DNA of 64,000 nt, taken from assembly GCA_947034885.2 (NCBI GenBank), contig OX344758.2, positions 19,371,067-19,435,066 on the forward strand, in the 5' to 3' direction. Source of the DNA: Thuidium tamariscinum. Its lineage: Eukaryota > Streptophyta > Bryopsida > Hypnales > Thuidiaceae. The notes under the pieces were generated by a model. It searched no databases. It saw only the letters and a list, made by a program, of their open reading frames with translations, and was not told the DNA's origin. Positions 37,069 through 47,940 of this stretch are shown here, piece by piece; position 1 is the stretch's first letter, and each line of letters begins with the position of its first letter. A program made the translations under genes and the position numbers.

Positions 37069-38090
37069 CACTAGAAGAAAATCGGGGCTTTTGCGACTGC
37101 GGTTAGCAACTAGTTTTGTAGTTGCATAACATGTTTGCAACTGGGTGATAATTTGGGATCTGCAATTGCAGTGGACAAGTCGTATTAGTTGCAAAATCGA
37201 AAAGATTATTTTTCATTAGATAGTCTATATGGAACTTCATTGATGAAGTCTTCTAACGTAGAACTTGTTTTTGTGCAACTTGCTTGCAACTTGTGTACAA
37301 CTTATTTGCAACTAATTTACAAGTAGTTTGTAACTTGTAGATTTATAGATTTATAGATTTTTTTATCTTAATGATTGTAGATTTCAAAAATTGAATCTCA
37401 ATGATCTGTAGATTTTAGAATTTTAGATCTAACTTTCTTTAGATTATCAAATTCAAATATTGATATTGAATAGATTTCACAAGTTTACAAAACTTTAAAT
37501 TTCAAAAGTTTTAAAATTTCTTATACTTTAAATATTTGTAGATTTCTATAAATTGTAGAAATCTACAAGTTGTAAAAATCTACAAAGTGTAGAAATATTA
37601 CAATTGTAATATTAAACTTTATTACTTAAAGATGGTATAACTTACTTATCCATCCAATCTAATGATACTCTTGACAATTGAGATGGGACAATTGATATAA
37701 AACTTGATTTAATTATTTTCTAGTTGTATTCTAATTGCAAAGTAGTTGCATTCTAGTTGAATTGTAGTCAAACTTAGATTATTCCCAACTGGAGTTTGAT
37801 ACACTCGACTCTACAAAACCTAAAGTGGTCCATGTCGACAAGTGTGATGAATTTTGGATGTAGAATACATCACAAAAATTCTTTTGTTAGATTCCTGTAA
37901 TCCAAACTTCAACGTGCAACTACTTTGCAACTACATGCAACTCGAAACTTCAATCTACAACTACTTTGCGACTATAGTAGTGTAAACATTAAATTTGGTG
38001 CAAATATAGAGGGTTGTAGTTGCAGGGAAGTCGCATAGGACACATAGTTGCATATCAGCTAGTTGCGGCTTTCGTGATTTTCTTCTAGTG
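37069..38090. mobile_element. Non-autonomous CACTA (En/Spm-type) transposon, 1022 bp
   Basis: Perfect 15 bp terminal inverted repeats, CACTAGAAGAAAATC at the left and GATTTTCTTCTAGTG at the right, flanked by a perfect 3 bp target duplication TCT (37066-37068 and 38091-38093). Both subterminal zones carry many copies of GTTGCAA/TTGCAAC and CAACTA-type words in both orientations, as expected for transposase binding sites. The AT-rich interior has no coding frame, so mobility would need a transposase from elsewhere. Confidence 0.93.
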
Positions 38091-38925
38091 TCTATTTTGT
38101 TGATTGGTATGCATACAAGCTAAGTGTATGATCGATAATAGATCACCTTCCAAAAGCCAAGGATGTGAAGAAAGAAGAAAGACAAAAGAAACTAGATAGA
38201 ATGGTAGAGGTACAATATTTGTATAGTAGGGGTATTCTATGCCCCATCAACAAGAAATAGGATACCCTATTTCCAACCAAGATTTTAAAAGAATTTTCAA
38301 TTTTTCTATAGAATGTCTATCCTTATACTTTTCAAGGTTTGGACCAATAAGTTAATGGCTCATTAGTGAGCACAAAAATAGGAAGTAATTATAAGAAAAG
38401 CAGTTCTTGAATGATTAGAAACAGATGACTCTAGATGTTGGTCATGGGTCAAATCAAACTTTTGCCTCTCAAAATTTATTGTAATTTCAATTCAAAAGAT
38501 CAAGTTATTAGTTTTTTTGCAATCTCCATTATTTCTTTCAATGTGCCTATGAAAATATTTGCTTTGCCTTGCACTACCCTAGATCATGTCCAAATGTGCT
38601 TATTTGATCAATTATAGGTACTTCTACCATAGTCAAGGATTAGATGGAGGTAGTCAAATAAAAACAAAAGAAGGTGACTTTACCATATGGGTTCATTTTG
38701 TAAATAATTAGAGAAAATTTGGAACATGTCTAAAATTCTAAAAATCAAAAAACTAATTTTGAAAATCTGAAAAAACTTTCATAGTTGCCAATTTTGAATA
38801 TCCAAAAATTGTTTTTGTGAAAATTTAGAAAAAGGAACACATTTATGTAGAGATTAAAAAAATAACAGCATTGGAAAGTGTTGAAAAAGTAGGAAGATTA
38901 AAGTGTTGAAATCCAAGAAAGACAA
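38091..38925. other. AT-rich intergenic, nothing recognised
   Basis: A 60-codon frame at 38435-38617 resembles one at 5523-5729 in parts (the CAAAATTTA...TAATTTCAATTCA words), which points to another old repeat pair rather than a gene. Confidence 0.4.
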
Positions 38926-39304
38926 TCCCTTAAGGTTTTTGACTATATTCACCAAAACCACTCCAAAATTGTCGTTTTTTGGACAACTACCAATTTAGGA
39001 AAAAAACATATTTTGGGAGTAATGTAACTATAGGGTCTTTAAGTTCATTGGTTTGAAAAGATGTAAACAAAACTTCAAGAATTTCCATTGTGTAGATTGC
39101 AAGATATTAGTGTTTAAAGTTACAAAAATCCTTTTTTTACTACTCCAAAAATTTGGACAACTACACTTCAGAAGGTCACATTTGTATGAAAAAATGTCCA
39201 AAAAGGTTGTAACTCTTTGGATTCATTCTTCAAGTGAAGTTGGCTACACGAATACACGCTTAAAATTTTTTTAATCATTTTGAATTGTATCATTAAATAA
39301 AATT
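38926..39304 (-). mobile_element. Truncated TTAA-element, subfamily I
   Basis: Starts near CCTTAAGGTTTTTGACTAT and is colinear with the first third of 7579-8492 (GTAGATTGCAAGATATTAGTG, CAGAAGG.CACATTTGTATG, CTCTTTGGATTCATTC). The match stops near 39290, just before another element begins, and does not resume on its far side. Confidence 0.65.
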
Positions 39305-40272
39305 TGAGGGCATTAGGAGACTGGGTCGTTGCAAGAAACACTTACCGGTTTTGGCTCAAAATGGCTCAAAATCAATGAGTCCTGTGAGTCCTCTGACCCT
39401 TTGAAATAAATTTTTTTGTAAATTGAAAAAAATATGGATAATTTGAAGAGCAATGAGAGTATTATGTCTCTTGAAATTCAGACCTAAGAAATTTTTTCTC
39501 TAAATGTTATAGACAATGGAAAATACAATGAAAATAACTCTTTTTTCATTAATTTGGTAAAAATAGTAAAAAAATTCAAAAATTGAAAATGAAAAATCCA
39601 TTTTTTCTTCAAGTAAAGTTCTTTCTTTTCCAACAAATTTCATCTTTGGAAAAAATAAATTCTATTCTCTACACTTGCGCAAAGTCATCCATTTTGATGA
39701 CATATGGAGGTTGAACAGTATAGTATTTTCAAAAAATCTCTTTGTGGTCTTGTGTAACTTTAGGTGAGGTCCTTTCATGCCAATTTTCAGCTCAAAATTT
39801 GCATTTTTGGGTCAAAAATAGGACTAAAAACCCCCCAAATGGCCAAGGTAGACAGCCAATCGGGGGCAGTTTAAAAATAGTAAAATAATTTTTAAAAAAT
39901 TTAAAAAATTACACAACATATAAAACTTTTGTGTGCACCTTCACTCCAAATTTCAAGTTGATAGGGCAAACTATGCAAAAGTTATGAGCAAAAAACTACC
40001 TGTTGGAGGTCAAGGGGACAAAAAATAGGACAAGTGTTTCTTGCAATCACCCAACTGCGGGAACGCAATTTCTGCCTTGTGAACTCGAATCCTACGTGGT
40101 TGTGACCCTGCCACGTAATAAATTTTCTTTTTTTTTCAAATTTTTTTTGAACTTATTTTCATATTTTAGGACTCAAATTTATTTATTTTTGGATTACAGT
40201 CAGCCTAACAGCGGCTAGCGGCATTGGGAGCTGTTTCGAAAATAGACCCGAAACGGCCTTGTAATGCCCTCA
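39305..40272. mobile_element. TIR element, TGAGGGCATTA ends (968 bp)
   Basis: Ends are TGAGGGCATTA (39305-39315) and its exact complement TAATGCCCTCA (40262-40272). A second inverted pair lies inside: GTTGCAAGAAACACTT near 39333 and AAGTGTTTCTTGCAATC near 40032. No transposase frame and no convincing target duplication. The superfamily is not assigned. Confidence 0.75.
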
Positions 40273-40840
40273 GATTTCATCTAATGAGCAAGGTTCCAAT
40301 CAAAATGGCATTTTGGAATCCGTAGAAAAGAAAAATTCAACTCTGCCAACTTTGACAACCTCCCAAGAGCTCAAGAATTGATATTTTACTATGAAATTTT
40401 TCTTACAACATCATCTAAAGTGAATAATACACATGACAAATTTCAAGCCCAAAAGATCTATACAAAAAAACATATTTGAAATCTACCAACATGTGTAGTA
40501 GTGAAAGAATTTCACTACTTTCAACTTTGACACCCTCCCAAGGATTGAACTTTTTTTCTTTTACCTTGAAATTTTTTGTATGAAATAAAATTTATGTTTT
40601 TTATATTTGTGAAAAATTTCAAGGTCAAAAGATTAATTTAAATAAAGATATTTGAAATCTCCCAACATCTGCAGTTTTGAGAAAATTTTCACAATAACAA
40701 ACTTTGACACCCTCCCAAGGGCTGAAAATTGGTTTCCTACCATGAATTTTTTTTTGAGTCATCTTTATTTTGATGACATGTATTCAGAATTTCAAGTTCA
40801 AATGAATCATCCATAAAAGATACATGTTGGGAGATTTTCC
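40273..40840 (+). repeat. Tandem array of about 176 bp units
   Basis: Three diverged units. The marker CAACTTTGACACCCTCCCAAG recurs in variant form at about 40346, 40521 and 40698, giving spacings of about 175 and 177. Each unit also carries TTTGAAATCT.CCAACAT and AATTTCAAG..CAAAAGAT. The sequence right of the 39305-40272 element resembles the unit, so that element may have inserted in the array. Confidence 0.75.
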
Positions 40841-40847
40841 AAAATTG

Positions 40848-40936
40848 GACTTCTATAGGAAGCAATCTAATACATGTTGGTAAAATCTCCCAACATGATT
40901 ATAAATAGATTGCCTCCCATAGAAGTCCAATTTTAA
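40848..40936. repeat. Hairpin with about 30 bp arms
   Basis: Arms AAAATTGGACTTCTATAGGA... (from about 40851) and its complement ending TAGAAGTCCAATTTTA (to about 40936). Two copies of the word ATGTTGGGAGATTTT lie nearby in opposite orientations. Confidence 0.7.
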
Positions 40937-41520
40937 TATCAAAGTGCCAAATCAAACCTTCATATACATTAAAGTATCTATACAATCTATTGCCAAAATG
41001 TCTCAAATTATAATGTTCAAAGTAATGCAACAAGTTTTTTTCAATACTTTTCAATGGAAAAGGTTTAACTTTGTACTTTTAATAAAGAAAACCACTAATT
41101 CTCAATTGTCATTGCTATTTCATTTTAAGATTCTTTCTAAAGTTGCTTAACTTTAGATTTTCATCATTTCATTATCATTATGTGAGGATGTAACAACCAA
41201 CTTTATGATAATAAATCTAATGCAAAATTGAAACATATCAATCCCAAAGGCAGGAGTATTATAACAAACTATATAAACCCTAGGTACTATTAAGTTTTTC
41301 AAAATTATAAACTAAGCAAATAAATACTTTTTTTAGTTGTCGATCTAATCTTCAAGAAAATTACTGTATTCAATTTATTAAACACTATTTCAACTATCCA
41401 AGAATTCAAAGAGTTCATGAAATGAAAAACATAAGGCAACAAGTTCAAAAAATGCTCAAGCTTCACAATGACTCACCTTCTTAAATATACACTACTTGCA
41501 TGTGTTGCTATTGAATAGCC
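40937..41520. other. AT-rich intergenic, nothing recognised
   Basis: A 68-codon frame at 40944-41150 has no known relative. Confidence 0.4.
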
Positions 41521-41524
41521 TTCG

Positions 41525-41755
41525 ACAATGTACAAATAATGCACGTTTTAAGAGGAGGGCGGTTTTAGAGCCCTATGCCATTTCAACTTCAAAATTTTAT
41601 AACTAATTCCATAGCTCCAAAAAATATGAAACACCTTGGGATAGATGTCAATTCCACCTGTCTTTCAAGGAAACTTAACTGATATTTCAGGTTGTTTCAC
41701 CTCCCTGGAATTCAGTTGCACCCCTTAAGTGCTCCATTCATGGACCTGTTACCTT
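41525..41755 (+). repeat. MITE family C copy
   Basis: The interior matches the copies at 51960 and 60890: TTTTAGAG.CCTATG, AACTTCAAAATTT, ATATGAAACA.CTT, TCTTTCAAGGAAA. The right end TGTTACCTTATAA is a decayed TACCTTA terminus. Confidence 0.6.
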
Positions 41756-42196
41756 ATAACCACCAACTTCTTTCTTTGGTAAATTGACTCATTAAGAAGA
41801 AGGAACTGAAAATCTCCCCTTAGAATAGAAGATAAATAACGGCCACCCAATTGCACGACGAATGAGGGTAGTGCACAACCACCAGAAGTACAACACAAAT
41901 GTATCCTCAAATGCAGTCAACATACGGTGTTAGATTCAAAAGGGATTTTATACTGATGTTTCTCGACCCCAACAGAAAAGAAGCAGCTGCTCTTACCGTC
42001 AGTTCTTGGTCGACTGTTCTTCCAATTTCTTTCGTTAGTAGAAAACGTATCTTGACAGTCTTCCGAGCAAAGCGCCCTCTTCGAGCGAACCGAGTCTGCT
42101 TCTAAATGTACACAATAACTACAAACACTTGGAAGTACACCAGCACCGTCAAACCGTAATTTTCAAATGAAAACCTAAATTAAGTCTACCCAAAAT

Positions 42197-45180
42197 TTAG
42201 AAGCTGTCCATGCGCTTCATTTCCGAGGAGATTATCATGGCCAACCCACCAAGGGGAGGCTTCATGAGTGCCCTATATGACGCTTCATTGTAAGGTTCCT
42301 GCACAAAACTTAAGTAGGGCCGAAATGAATCTGCAGGCCTACTACTCTTGTGATCACGTTTTCGTATGTCATCTTTCTTCTGCTCTTCTATTGCTACTGA
42401 TTCCTCCTTCTGAGGTGTGTGCTTCTTACATTCGTCCTTTCGGTGCGCAACATCCTTCTTCTGCGAGTGAAAAATGGAAACAAGACCATCCCAAGGTCCT
42501 CGGATGGGTTTTGATCTGACCGACGATGTGACCACAACTTCGGGCTGTTCGTCCACTATCTGTTCTCTTGGTGCTTCCTTCCTGAAACTGGAGGATTCGC
42601 CTTCTCGCGGTTCAGGAGCTGAATAAGACATGGTCATGATCGATGAGAACGAAAATGATCTGGTACGTACACTGTGACCTAGCTCAGGACCATCTGACAG
42701 CTTTCCACGAGTCTGCCCTTGATCACTTTTCATTGGACTCGCATTATAGACTGTCGGCAATGAAACGTCATTCCGGCCTGCAAAAAATAGAGTGTGCTCA
42801 GTCAGTTGTTTATTTGGAAGAAAAAATTTCTGTTTGAACACAAGGTAAGATCTCGTGGTGAAAGTAATATGATGTCAGCAAGAAATGGAATGCAAAGTAT
42901 TCCAAGCAGAAAACAAACGTCTAAGAAATCTGAGTCGAGATAAATAACAGAGACCTATTGCGCCGCTATGAGGAGACACCGGGTACAGGTCGTCGACAAA
43001 AGCATTTGACGGTCTTCGGGGAGTAGGTTCAGAGGATGGAGACAGAGGAATGGCTTGTGAGCTCAGTTGTGATTTAGAAGTTCTCCTATAATCCCTTGTG
43101 TAGGCAAAAAACAATTTGCCTCTCGTTGGATGATCAACGAAGGTGCACATTCCCTGGAAATGGAAGACAAATCAACCTTCCAAAGTCAGACTCCTGAAGA
43201 TAAACACCTCCATCAAATCTGCAAACTTTCACTGCTGTCATCAAACATCTCTGTCGAAAAAGCATCTCACCTTCCAAATGTGATAGAACATAGACGAGGC
43301 GTCTACGATGAAAGCCTTCGCCAGCCTCTCTGGATAATGATCAGATAGTATCTTCAGTGTCGTCAGAATACCGCTGGGTGACGGAGCACTGGTTTTTGAA
43401 TACCCTGAATATCCAACAGAGAAACAATATTAGTAGATTAAAATAAACCGCCAAAGTTAATATCTGCGCTTTCTCTTCGTACGAGACTCGAAACAATAAA
43501 TCCGAGGTGGCGGAGGGGATACAACTAGATACAGCACATTCTACAATCATCTCGCACAGATAATGCATTGCTGACCCCGCTCCAAACCAAAGATTCTTCA
43601 AAAGATCTACTCAACGTAAACGGCTCAGCTAAATAGCCGATCTCGCCAAATCACTGCCAGATATTAATCGTTTTTTGAGAATCGCAAACAAGCGACTGTG
43701 AGATGTTTCAGAGCTTAGGGCACAGCCCGTGAAGACGACACAATACAGCTCCATCAGAACAAAGAGAAATCCAGACTTCAGTGCAAACTATCAGTGGGGC
43801 TGGAGGTACTCATCATACCTCGAGCATCAAAAATGAGAACCCACTGATCAACTCCCCGAGTCATTGAAGCCAGTGCTACCTCAATTGTGAAGATCAGATA
43901 GCGAAGATATCTGTTCAGAACATGCATCCAATGTCCTTTACCATTCAAATTACTACAAAAAGATTTTAAAAATCTTTTAACAGCTAATAGAAACAAATTC
44001 TATGGCAAGCATAATCTTAGAATATTACAGCCCTAAAGTAAGAGACGCGAGAAAATTAACAAATAATATTTCTAATACAATTAACTTCATAAAAACTGGA
44101 TCTTTTTCTCTGTATGTAGAGTGCGGGGGCTTACTGTCTTTGCGTACGATTCAGGATGTGATCTGGCTTCTTCTTTATGATCTGTGTTCATAACAACAAA
44201 CACGCTGAATGTTAACAAAAAATGAGCGCGCAAATAGATAGGATATACCAGATATGGTCAGATGCATTCTCAGATCTATATTTTGGCACACTCCAGAAAA
44301 GAGAGCAAGAGCCGATGCAGGAACTGTGCCATCTCTAGATTTATGGAAAGGCTAGCTGACTAATGATGTGCATCCTGCTGAAGGTTTTATGTCGACAATG
44401 ACATGAAGAAGCAAAATATAAATAGAAGAAGACATGCAGAAATGAAACATTACCAAGACCGGTCGACCGTGTTCGTCGTGACCAGCGACATACGCAGATC
44501 CCGCGGCTATATCAGCTGGAAACTCATCTGCTATCATGTAGCCTGAAAACAAACCCTCACTGAAATTAGCAGTTGCTGTACCTACCAATTTCGCTGGGAA
44601 CTAGAGGACTAGATGAGAGATAGACAACAAAAAACAATTCTATCCAGGAGAGCAGCTGCTGCACCTACCAATTTCGATTTTTTCTCGCCAAATGAGAGTA
44701 GCTCGCAACATTCTCGCGGCCCTCCGCACACTGTTTCCACGAGCTTTCAAGTATCGGTCTATGCAGGCGTCATCACAAAAGTCCAGCTGCAATAGAACAC
44801 GATGGAATGATTCAAAGCTGTTGGCGATTGGAATATCAAAGCATAGTTTGCTTTAATACAATGTACCTCATAAACATAAGTGTTCTCATTCTCAAACTTT
44901 AAGGTTCGAAATCAAGTGATCTCAAAAAGAACATCTCTGCATATTTTGTGACTAGACCAAGTAGAAAGTTGTCTCCGCCAGAATAAAAGCTAAAATACCT
45001 GATGCAATAGGGACCTAGAAAGACAGCTAAACCCTATTACTGAAAGCAGGGTACCTCTTTCTTGGTTAGAGGACCTTCTTTTTGAACAAGTTGCAGAACT
45101 TCTTTCCGCTTCTCCCTAGTATCCGACTCTGGCTCCACTTTAGCAGGGGAAGGAGCCACAATAGGAAGCTCCTGCTCCAT
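42197..45180 (-). CDS. Sec14-like protein with CRAL-TRIO domain
   Basis: Plant Sec14p-like phosphatidylinositol-transfer family protein of the Arabidopsis At3g22410 type (from memory). Eight exons, 5' to 3' on the minus strand: 45180-45055, 44786-44669, 44542-44454, 44181-44135, 43910-43819, 43404-43271, 43153-42955, 42777-42197. This gives 461 aa, with all phases consistent. The CRAL-TRIO N part is FCDDACIDRYLKARG at about 45-59. The lipid-binding lobe runs through GSAYVAGHDEHGRPVL (to 111), ATIEVALAS-like helix exon 5, VDQWVLIFDARG, and LSDHYPERLAKAFIVDASS (to about 195). The C-terminal 190 residues are Ser/Lys/Glu-rich and probably disordered. They end in PYNEASYRALMKPPLGGL, a block shared with the plant homologue. 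The start Met at 45180 is the first in exon 1. The 5' flank is a rearranged mosaic. Confidence 0.9.
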
Positions 45181-45217
45181 GTTCCCCTACTACTCTCCGA
45201 AATTGCCCTCGATGGAA
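45046..45217. repeat. Direct repeat, proximal copy (contains Sec14-like exon 1)
   Basis: About 170 bases are repeated in the same orientation at 46517-46686. This copy holds the intact first exon of the Sec14-like gene with its GT donor at 45054-45053. Confidence 0.85.
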
Positions 45218-45219
45218 CA

Positions 45220-46510
45220 AATACACATGGTTTCAATCGTCTGCATCATGGACTCAACCCCCGTGTGAGGCAAACTACACTTAAACAACATGAAGAACCC
45301 TGAGAAGACCCGGTACTAAAAGAGAAATGCAGAATTAACGAGAATTATTAACAATGCAGTCATTCACAAAGGCTCCGGAAGTCAGCGATGAAGTAAGCAA
45401 TGCTTGCGCACAACATTTCAAATTGAGATTTCATGCCCAATTTTCTAAAAGATGTTTTGGGCAATCTCTAATTGGAAAGCTACTGAAAATGGACATCCTA
45501 ACGCGCTAAATTACTCCACCTCACTCAGAGTACCGAAATCACAGCAAGTAATCAAGCAGTGCGGGAAATATGACAGCCGACTACACAGAGAATCAACAAG
45601 CAGGTTGCTTTTTTGGAGATTTCTTTGCCCATTTCTGAATCAAACCATAAAAATTTGTTGGAAAACAATAAACAATGTCCTTCTGACAAGCCATTACACA
45701 CCTTCTGAATCTCAATATGCAGCATTCAGAAGTATTAGTTTGCTGGCAGCAAGGAAATTATAACCGCTATTTGGATTTTGACAAAAAAAACTATTAACTC
45801 CATTACCGATTTCGGCACTGAAGAATAATGCGAACACTCTTAAAAAACCTGCTCTCAGAAGACTGAATCCGACTAGCATTGCTGCTGAGCCAACTAAGTT
45901 TGAAGTGCTCCATTCAGAAAACTAAGGGACCAGAAACCTGGTTTGTTACGAGAGATCATGCAATCTTCTGGGGCCTCTATCTTGTACGTTACTCTTCCTC
46001 TGCAGATCGGTGATTCAACACTACAACATGACATCGAATAACAGACATCCCAGTGCACGAAGCACAAAAACGAAAAAGTGAGCATCAGTTGCATTTCACT
46101 TCGCGCAAAGAAAGAGAGAAAAGAGGCATACTAAGAACCCTCGAAACTCACGGAGACTGCGTAAAAAGATTGCAATTCAACAAGTTTTAAAGTAGAGCTT
46201 CAAAATCTCATTCCAAACAAGAGCAACCGGGCTTGTGATTCAAAATTTCCAGAAAAAAAACAGAGCCGTAACCTGTACCGAAGCAAACCCTACGAATACA
46301 AAAGCTCCGCTACTTCAACTCTGGAATCCCGAACTCCAAACTTACCGCAAAGATGCCATTTGCTAAGTTTAATAGGTGAAAAAGCGTCAGCCCAAAATGC
46401 AAACGAAGCGAGCACCACCAACACCAAAGCAGCACCAGATTGCGCCATCCTCGCCAAACTCACGCAACGTCGTTTACGACAGTATCACCCACAGCAAAAC
46501 TCTATTGCCC
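45220..46510 (-). pseudogene. Duplicated 5' fragment of the ML gene (exon 1 plus part of intron 1)
   Basis: Colinear with about 55245-56595, in the same orientation, with scattered substitutions and small gaps. It includes a copy of the ML signal-peptide exon at 46346-46448. That copy has the same 103-base length as the original, an intact ATG, an open frame starting MAQSGAALVLVVLASFAFWA, and a conserved donor (TGCG/GTAAGT). The later ML exons are absent. Splicing on to Sec14-like exon 2 would be out of frame (one base plus a phase 0 exon) and would hit a stop within a few codons. It is a gene fragment, possibly still transcribed. Confidence 0.85.
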
Positions 46511-46516
46511 GCGGCA

Positions 46517-46686
46517 CGGTACCTCTATCTTGGTTAGAGGACCTTCTTTTTGAACAAGTGCAGAACTTCTTTTCGCTACTCCCTAGTATGCGATTCTGAC
46601 TCCACTTTAGCAAGGGAAGGAGTCACATTAGGAAGCTCCTGCTTCATTTCCCCCTCCTACTCCCCGAAGATGTCCTCCCTAAAGAA
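46517..46686 (-). pseudogene. Broken duplicate of Sec14-like exon 1
   Basis: The coding part corresponds to 46647-46523. Compared with 45180-45055 it has a one-base deletion (125 against 126 bases) and an in-frame TAG at the codon that is AAG in the intact copy (after the TRE tripeptide). It therefore cannot serve as the first coding exon. Confidence 0.85.
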
Positions 46687-47718
46687 GCATACATTCACCC
46701 GTACATAATCTTGACGGATATGAACCCGCCGCGCCAACCGTGCTCTTCTTCTTCTCGAAGATGTGAATTACAACAACAATAAAGCTTGATCAACATCGGT
46801 GCCGGTGCCAATCTTCTCATCCATTTCTTCCCTACAGTACTGCGCCACCATCTCCAAATCGATACCAATCCTCCTCCGATCTCTTCTGAAAATCTCCCTC
46901 GCAATCTCCAGCATTGCACTATTAAGTCATCCTTCAAGAACACACACGCCAGACTGATCCCCAAGCGCGTCAAATAACGCAGAAATAAGTTGTCCGCGTG
47001 GACGTCAGCAGCAAGCCCCCCATCATCGCCGCTCCAGAAAAAAGTTAAACTACCAGCCACCACTGATGATGACACCGGAAGTACACTCATCAACAACCTG
47101 ACAACATTCAGCAGCACAATCAACCGGAGCACGTTACTACAAACCTCCTCCACCGCAACCACAACGCAAACAAAAGTTACTCAAAAAAAAAAATGTATAA
47201 AAGTAATAACAAACTGAAACAGAACTGCAAGAAAAACAGCATCACACACCGAAACGAACTTAAGCTGCAACCGTCATCATCACCTCCCCTCCGCCTCTAA
47301 TCAGAATAAATAAATGCCGTCCCGCTCATGATTCCAATGCCGGCGAGGACTATGATGAGCTTCCCAGACACTTCACCAGGCTTGCCATTCTCTCACGCTC
47401 TCAGTCAGGCGGAGCAAGAAAGCCGCTCAAAGCGGATCAAGCGAAGCTGTAAGCTAAAGAAGAACCAACAGAACTGAAGGAGAGCTTGGAACAAGGCGAG
47501 TGAGAGGCTCCGCCATCGCTTCCAGTTGTCCTGCAATGCGGCATACAAGGCGACGGAATCAGAAAGCTCGGGGAGCGGAAAGTAGCGGCAAGTTTTAGGC
47601 GCCCATTTCCTTGGAAAAGGCGGAGCATCACTTTCGTTAACTAGTAAATTAGGGATATAATTACAAGTTACGAATTACTCTATTTTAATGAAGTGGGATG
47701 ACGATAGTAAGTTATTTG
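46687..47718. other. GC-richer region upstream of the Sec14-like gene, unassigned frames
   Basis: A 155-codon minus-strand frame (47162-46695) opens with a non-ATG codon and has no family resemblance. A short minus-strand frame ending at TAG 47299-47297 reads GKLIIVLAGIGIMSGTAFIY, a plausible membrane segment, but has a TGA closely upstream and no ATG in front of it. The region may be the original promoter and leader of the Sec14-like gene, now displaced by the insertion at 45220-46686, or part of an unrecognised small gene. Confidence 0.35.
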
Positions 47719-47940
47719 TAGGTCGGGGTGAACTGGCCCCCTCGCTTGGCCACTCCAAGTAATTCCAGGGGTGCAAGTAAAACCTTAAATAATTTAACCT
47801 CATACACACCTCTCAGCTTACTTGGGGCCTCTAATCGCAAATATGAATTCAAAGTTTGCAGAAAAATTATTTTCAAAAAATAAAAAATTCCAGCATTTTT
47901 CCAAATGGCCAAGCGAGGGGGGTAGTTCACCCTAGCCGTA
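47719..47940. mobile_element. Foldback MITE (about 220 bp)
   Basis: Inverted arms of about 33 bases: GGGTGAACT.GCCCCCTCGCTTGGCCA at the left and its near-complement TGGCCAAGCGAGGGGGGTAGTTCACCC at the right. The interior (GGGGCCTCTAATCGC...AAAAAATAAAAAATTCCAGC) resembles 57345-57435, hinting at a second, more diverged relative. Confidence 0.75.

Noticed and set aside
40075-40120. Possible tRNA-like stretch (GAACTCGAATCC followed by paired CACGT words)
   Set aside because: No acceptor stem or anticodon arm could be folded around it. It lies inside the TIR element 39305-40272.
44669-46448. Functional fusion of the duplicated ML signal exon to the Sec14-like gene
   Set aside because: The ML exon ends one base into a codon while Sec14-like exon 2 begins at a codon start. 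The joined frame stops within a few codons.
46695-47162. 155-codon minus-strand frame as a gene
   Set aside because: Non-ATG start, no recognisable domain, and an overlapping open frame on the other strand. It looks like a GC-rich upstream region.
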